Shown piece by piece: positions 61,671 to 64,000 of a stretch of 64,000 nt of DNA. The DNA comes from JBECKX01 sp964468475. Lineage in GTDB: Bacteria; Zixibacteria; MSB-5A5; CAIYYT01. The stretch is taken from assembly GCA_964468475.1 (NCBI GenBank), contig CAYXUL010000002.1:37283-101282 (forward strand), in the 5' to 3' direction. Each line of letters begins with the position of its first letter. The stretch's first letter is position 1. The translations under genes were made by a program, and so were the position numbers. A model generated the notes under the pieces. That model did no database searches. It was not told the origin of the DNA and saw nothing but the letters and a program-made list of their open reading frames with translations.

Positions 61671-63665
61671 ATGAATAGATTACGAAAACACTTCACCGGA
61701 TACAGGCGTTTGGGACACCTTGTCCTGCCGGTGCTGCTGGTAGCGCTTGTGTCCTCAGCCCCCCCGCTGCGGGCTGACAACAGCGTCTGCCTTGATTGCC
61801 ACGGAGACGAAACGCTTACAGGAGTAGACAGTCTCGGGCAGGAAATCTCGATGTATGTGAACGCCGACACCCTGAACGGGTCCTCACACAGCGGTTTCGA
61901 GTGTACAGACTGTCACACTGACTTAGCCGATGTCGAGGACTTTCCGCACGTCGAGAAGCTCAAGCCGGTTAACTGCGGGATTTGCCACGACGATGTTCAG
62001 GAAGTATTTCTGGCGTCTGCTCACGGTGAAGCACTGGACAATCCCAACGCCCCGACTTGTACATCGTGCCATGGCACTCATAACATTCTTCCGGAATCAG
62101 ATCCGAACTCGACGATTTCTGCCAAGAATCTGCCCTATACCTGTGCCAGTTGTCACCACAAGCTGCGATTAAAGGAAGATCCCGACATTCGCATCACCGA
62201 TTCCTTTGATCGCTATGTGCGGGGTATTCATGCAGAGGGAATCAGGGAGGGCATTGGGTCGGCTGCTTCGTGCAACGACTGCCACGGCACTCACAACTTA
62301 CGTAAGGCATCAGATCCCGGCTCGATGGTCAACAAGATGAACATCCCCAAGACCTGCGCCAAGTGCCACAATGACATCAGCATCAAGTATTTCCGAGGCA
62401 TTCACGGCAAGGCACTCAAGGCCGGTATCCTCGATGCTCCCAATTGTACTGACTGCCACGGCGAGCATGAGATCCTTCGCATCGACGATCCTAACTCACC
62501 GGTCAACGCTTCCAACCTGTCGGAATTTGTCTGCGGTAAGTGCCATAATAATTCGCAGTTGATGGAAAAATACGGTATGGTGGAAGGGAGGTTCACCTCG
62601 TATCAAGACTCGTACCACGGCTTGGCGATTCGTGGTGGTTCGCTCAAAGCGGCAAATTGCGTTTCCTGTCACGGTGCCCACGAGGTCCTGCCGGCATCCA
62701 ACCCGGCTTCATCCATCAACACCAACAATATTGTAGCGACGTGTCAAAAGTGTCACCCCAAAGCAAACCTTGCTTTTGCAACCAGCTATACTCACCAGAC
62801 GGCCTCGGTTGAGTTCAATCCGATTGACAGCTGGATACGCACCATCTACATCATCGCGATCGTGCTGATAATCGGCGCCATGCTGGGTCACAACGGCATT
62901 ATTCTCGGACGCTTCCTGGTTGACAAGCACAGAGAAAACAAAGGCGAGCCGACGGTACAGCGCTTCAACTATAACATGGTGTTTCAGCACCTGGTACTGA
63001 CGGTGGCGTTTATCACACTGGTTGTCACCGGCTTCGCCTTGAAATTCCCTGATTCGTGGTGGGTGGGTATCCTCAACTGGTTCGGCATCTTTGAAGGAAC
63101 TCGCAGCATCATCCACCGGATCGCGGCTGTCTTTCTGATTTATGTCACTCTGCACCACGCTTTGTTCCTGTTGCTCACGAAACGCGGGCGGACGGAGCTC
63201 AAGGCATTGTCGCCCCACAAAGAGGATCTCACGCAGATCATTCAAAACGTGAAATTCTACCTTGGCAAGACCAAGGAGAAACCGCGGTTTGACCGCTACG
63301 ATTACACCGAGAAGGCCGAGTATTGGGCGCTGGTCTGGGGTACCTTTGCGATGGTGCTCACCGGATTCGTGCTCTGGTTCCCGACCTTCTGGACGTCGTT
63401 CCTGCCACCGTGGATAGTCAAGGTCTCTGAAACGATTCACTATTACGAAGCGTGGTTAGCAACGCTGGCGATCGCGGTCTTCCACTTCTTCTTCGTGATC
63501 TTCCATCCGGAACAGTACCCGATGTCGTTCGCGTGGTTAACCGGGCGGGTGACGGTCGAGTCAGTAAAGCACCACCATCCGAAGTGGTTCGACAGGATCT
63601 CGAAGGGTGAGGAGTCCGCCGGAGTGCAGTCGCAGAGCAGCACGCAGTCGCCGCAGGGCAACTAA
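61671..63665 (+). CDS. 11-haem cytochrome c fused to a membrane cytochrome b (CbcL-type)
   Basis: A 664-residue protein from the ATG at 61671 (GGGAGA site 7 bases upstream); signal peptide VLPVLLVALVSSAPPLRA. Eleven CxxCH motifs (CLDCH ... CQKCH) within the first ~370 residues, several in CHGTHN/CHGEHE repeats typical of NrfB/MtrA-like or c7-like modules. The C-terminal ~280 residues hold about five membrane helices with HydC/FdnI-like histidines (VFQHLVLTVAFITLVVTGFA, IIHRIAAVFLIYVTLHHALF, VFHFFFVIFHPEQYPM). It is a paralogue of the upstream gene (51-base spacing) and is likely co-transcribed with it and the TetR gene. Confidence 0.91.
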   Translation: MNRLRKHFTGYRRLGHLVLPVLLVALVSSAPPLRADNSVCLDCHGDETLTGVDSLGQEISMYVNADTLNGSSHSGFECTDCHTDLADVEDFPHVEKLKPVNCGICHDDVQEVFLASAHGEALDNPNAPTCTSCHGTHNILPESDPNSTISAKNLPYTCASCHHKLRLKEDPDIRITDSFDRYVRGIHAEGIREGIGSAASCNDCHGTHNLRKASDPGSMVNKMNIPKTCAKCHNDISIKYFRGIHGKALKAGILDAPNCTDCHGEHEILRIDDPNSPVNASNLSEFVCGKCHNNSQLMEKYGMVEGRFTSYQDSYHGLAIRGGSLKAANCVSCHGAHEVLPASNPASSINTNNIVATCQKCHPKANLAFATSYTHQTASVEFNPIDSWIRTIYIIAIVLIIGAMLGHNGIILGRFLVDKHRENKGEPTVQRFNYNMVFQHLVLTVAFITLVVTGFALKFPDSWWVGILNWFGIFEGTRSIIHRIAAVFLIYVTLHHALFLLLTKRGRTELKALSPHKEDLTQIIQNVKFYLGKTKEKPRFDRYDYTEKAEYWALVWGTFAMVLTGFVLWFPTFWTSFLPPWIVKVSETIHYYEAWLATLAIAVFHFFFVIFHPEQYPMSFAWLTGRVTVESVKHHHPKWFDRISKGEESAGVQSQSSTQSPQGN

Positions 63666-63732
63666 GTTATGAGAGAAGGCAGCATAAAAATACATTGATC
63701 TGACTTCTTTGGTTATCACCTCTTTTCCATTT

Positions 63733-63771
63733 ACCCCTGTCTGCTCAAGCAGCAGACGGGGGTAGCTTTTT
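63733..63771 (+). terminator. Terminator of the TetR-cytochrome operon
   Basis: ACCCCTGTCTGCT pairs with AGCAGACGGGGGT (13 pairs, one G-T) around a five-base loop, followed by AGCTTTTT. It begins 68 bases after the stop of the second cytochrome. Confidence 0.85.
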
Positions 63772-63809
63772 GCCCGGGCTAAGCGTCAACCGGTGCAAAG
63801 TAAAATCAA

Positions 63810-63837
63810 TTGACAAAGCTGAGGATACTTCTAATTT
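63810..63837 (+). promoter_or_regulatory. Possible promoter of the tRNA-Ser gene
   Basis: TTGACA (63810-63815) and TAATTT (63832-63837) are 16 bases apart, about 65 bases before the mature tRNA. Confidence 0.35.
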
Positions 63838-63847
63838 GACTCCACGA

Positions 63848-63867
63848 GGTCAGGCACGTTCCTGACC
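63848..63867. repeat. 20-base inverted repeat upstream of tRNA-Ser
   Basis: GGTCAGG and CCTGACC are perfect inverted arms around a six-base spacer (CACGTT). No T run follows, so it is not a terminator. It may be an operator or a processing hairpin in the tRNA precursor. Confidence 0.5.
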
Positions 63868-63902
63868 GCTTGATCTTTACATTGCTAAGTTTGAGAATTT
63901 CC

Positions 63903-63991
63903 GGAGAGATGGCCGAGCGGCTGAAGGCGGCGGTTTGCTAAACCGTTATGCGGGTAAAACCGTATCCAGGGTTCGAATCCCTGTCTCTCCG
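63903..63991 (+). tRNA. tRNA-Ser (anticodon GCU)
   Basis: An 89-base class II tRNA. The acceptor stem GGAGAGA pairs with TCTCTCC (63984-63990) and the discriminator is G, normal for serine. D-arm TGGCCGAGCGGCTGAAGGC, anticodon loop TTGCTAA with GCT at 63937-63939, a long variable arm, and T-loop GGTTCGAATCC. CCA is not encoded. Confidence 0.97.
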
Positions 63992-64000
63992 TTTTATTTT

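Noticed and set aside
62709..63440. Minus-strand open frame opposite the second multiheme cytochrome
   Set aside because: It mirrors a clear coding sequence with haem motifs and membrane helices; no independent support.

Overview
The window looks like a chromosome segment of a Gram-negative-type (diderm), anaerobically respiring bacterium. An outer membrane with LPS is indicated by a PagL-like lipid A deacylase and an OmpA-family protein. Respiration on menaquinone is indicated by a complete classical menaquinone operon, and c-type cytochrome electron transfer by two very large multiheme proteins. Secreted peptidases ending in dockerin-like GDADGSG tails, thrombospondin type 3 repeats and this cytochrome repertoire together resemble candidate phylum Zixibacteria and relatives in the FCB group. 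That placement is inference from gene content; no rRNA is present. Three runs of exactly 100 N (5705-5804, 9680-9779, 34087-34186) are scaffold gaps inside menE, menH and a protease gene, so this is probably a draft or metagenome-derived assembly.

Layout. 1-2512: two tandem TPR-thioredoxin proteins, the second without its CxxC pair. 2515-5202: a secreted protein of about 12 GND-Y repeats and a hotdog thioesterase (probable MenI). 5210-15020 (minus): menG-aroF-menF-menD-menH-menB-menA-menC-menE, with overlapping or closely spaced genes and a recognisable promoter in front of menG. 15148-25269: a seven-PAS histidine kinase, a GNAT, prephenate dehydratase, RarA, a secreted amidotransferase-fold protein, and an ERCC4-HhH protein with a degenerate active site. 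25321-37231: four secreted dockerin-tagged proteins (three endopeptidase-type, one M14 carboxypeptidase), interleaved with pagL and a YbaK-type deacylase. 37413-45356: GlcD-type oxidase, ion transporter, UspA, beta-CASP hydrolase, squalene/phytoene synthase, CADD-like enzyme, endonuclease V. 45694-53716: methyltransferase, a VWA lipoprotein with a cohesin-like C-terminus, a CIA30-like protein, thiamine pyrophosphokinase, an M14 peptidase, an unknown protein, a GNAT and a phosphoesterase. 53859-63991: tetraheme cytochrome c, OmpA with TSP3 repeats, two small proteins, TrmB, a TetR regulator followed by two CbcL-type multiheme c / cytochrome b fusions (17 and 11 haem motifs), and tRNA-Ser(GCU).

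How it fits together. Chorismate from the shikimate pathway, whose first enzyme is encoded inside the operon, is drawn into menaquinone. The TetR-linked multiheme/cytochrome b fusions are plausible menaquinol oxidases or quinone-linked oxidoreductases. The secreted peptidases suggest growth on protein. Their four tails align over exactly 67 residues without gaps and share four cysteines. The VWA lipoprotein, with a C-terminal region resembling a cohesin, is a candidate surface receptor for them. This possible non-cellulosomal cohesin-dockerin peptidase display is the most interesting hypothesis in the window.

Gene expression signals. Several promoters read as TTGACA-like / 16-17 bp / TATATT- or TATCTT-like. 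At a few genes (rarA, pagL, the CADD-like gene, the antiporter) the -10 box lies only 5-11 bases before the start codon and no Shine-Dalgarno sequence is seen, which suggests leaderless or near-leaderless mRNAs alongside normal SD-led genes.
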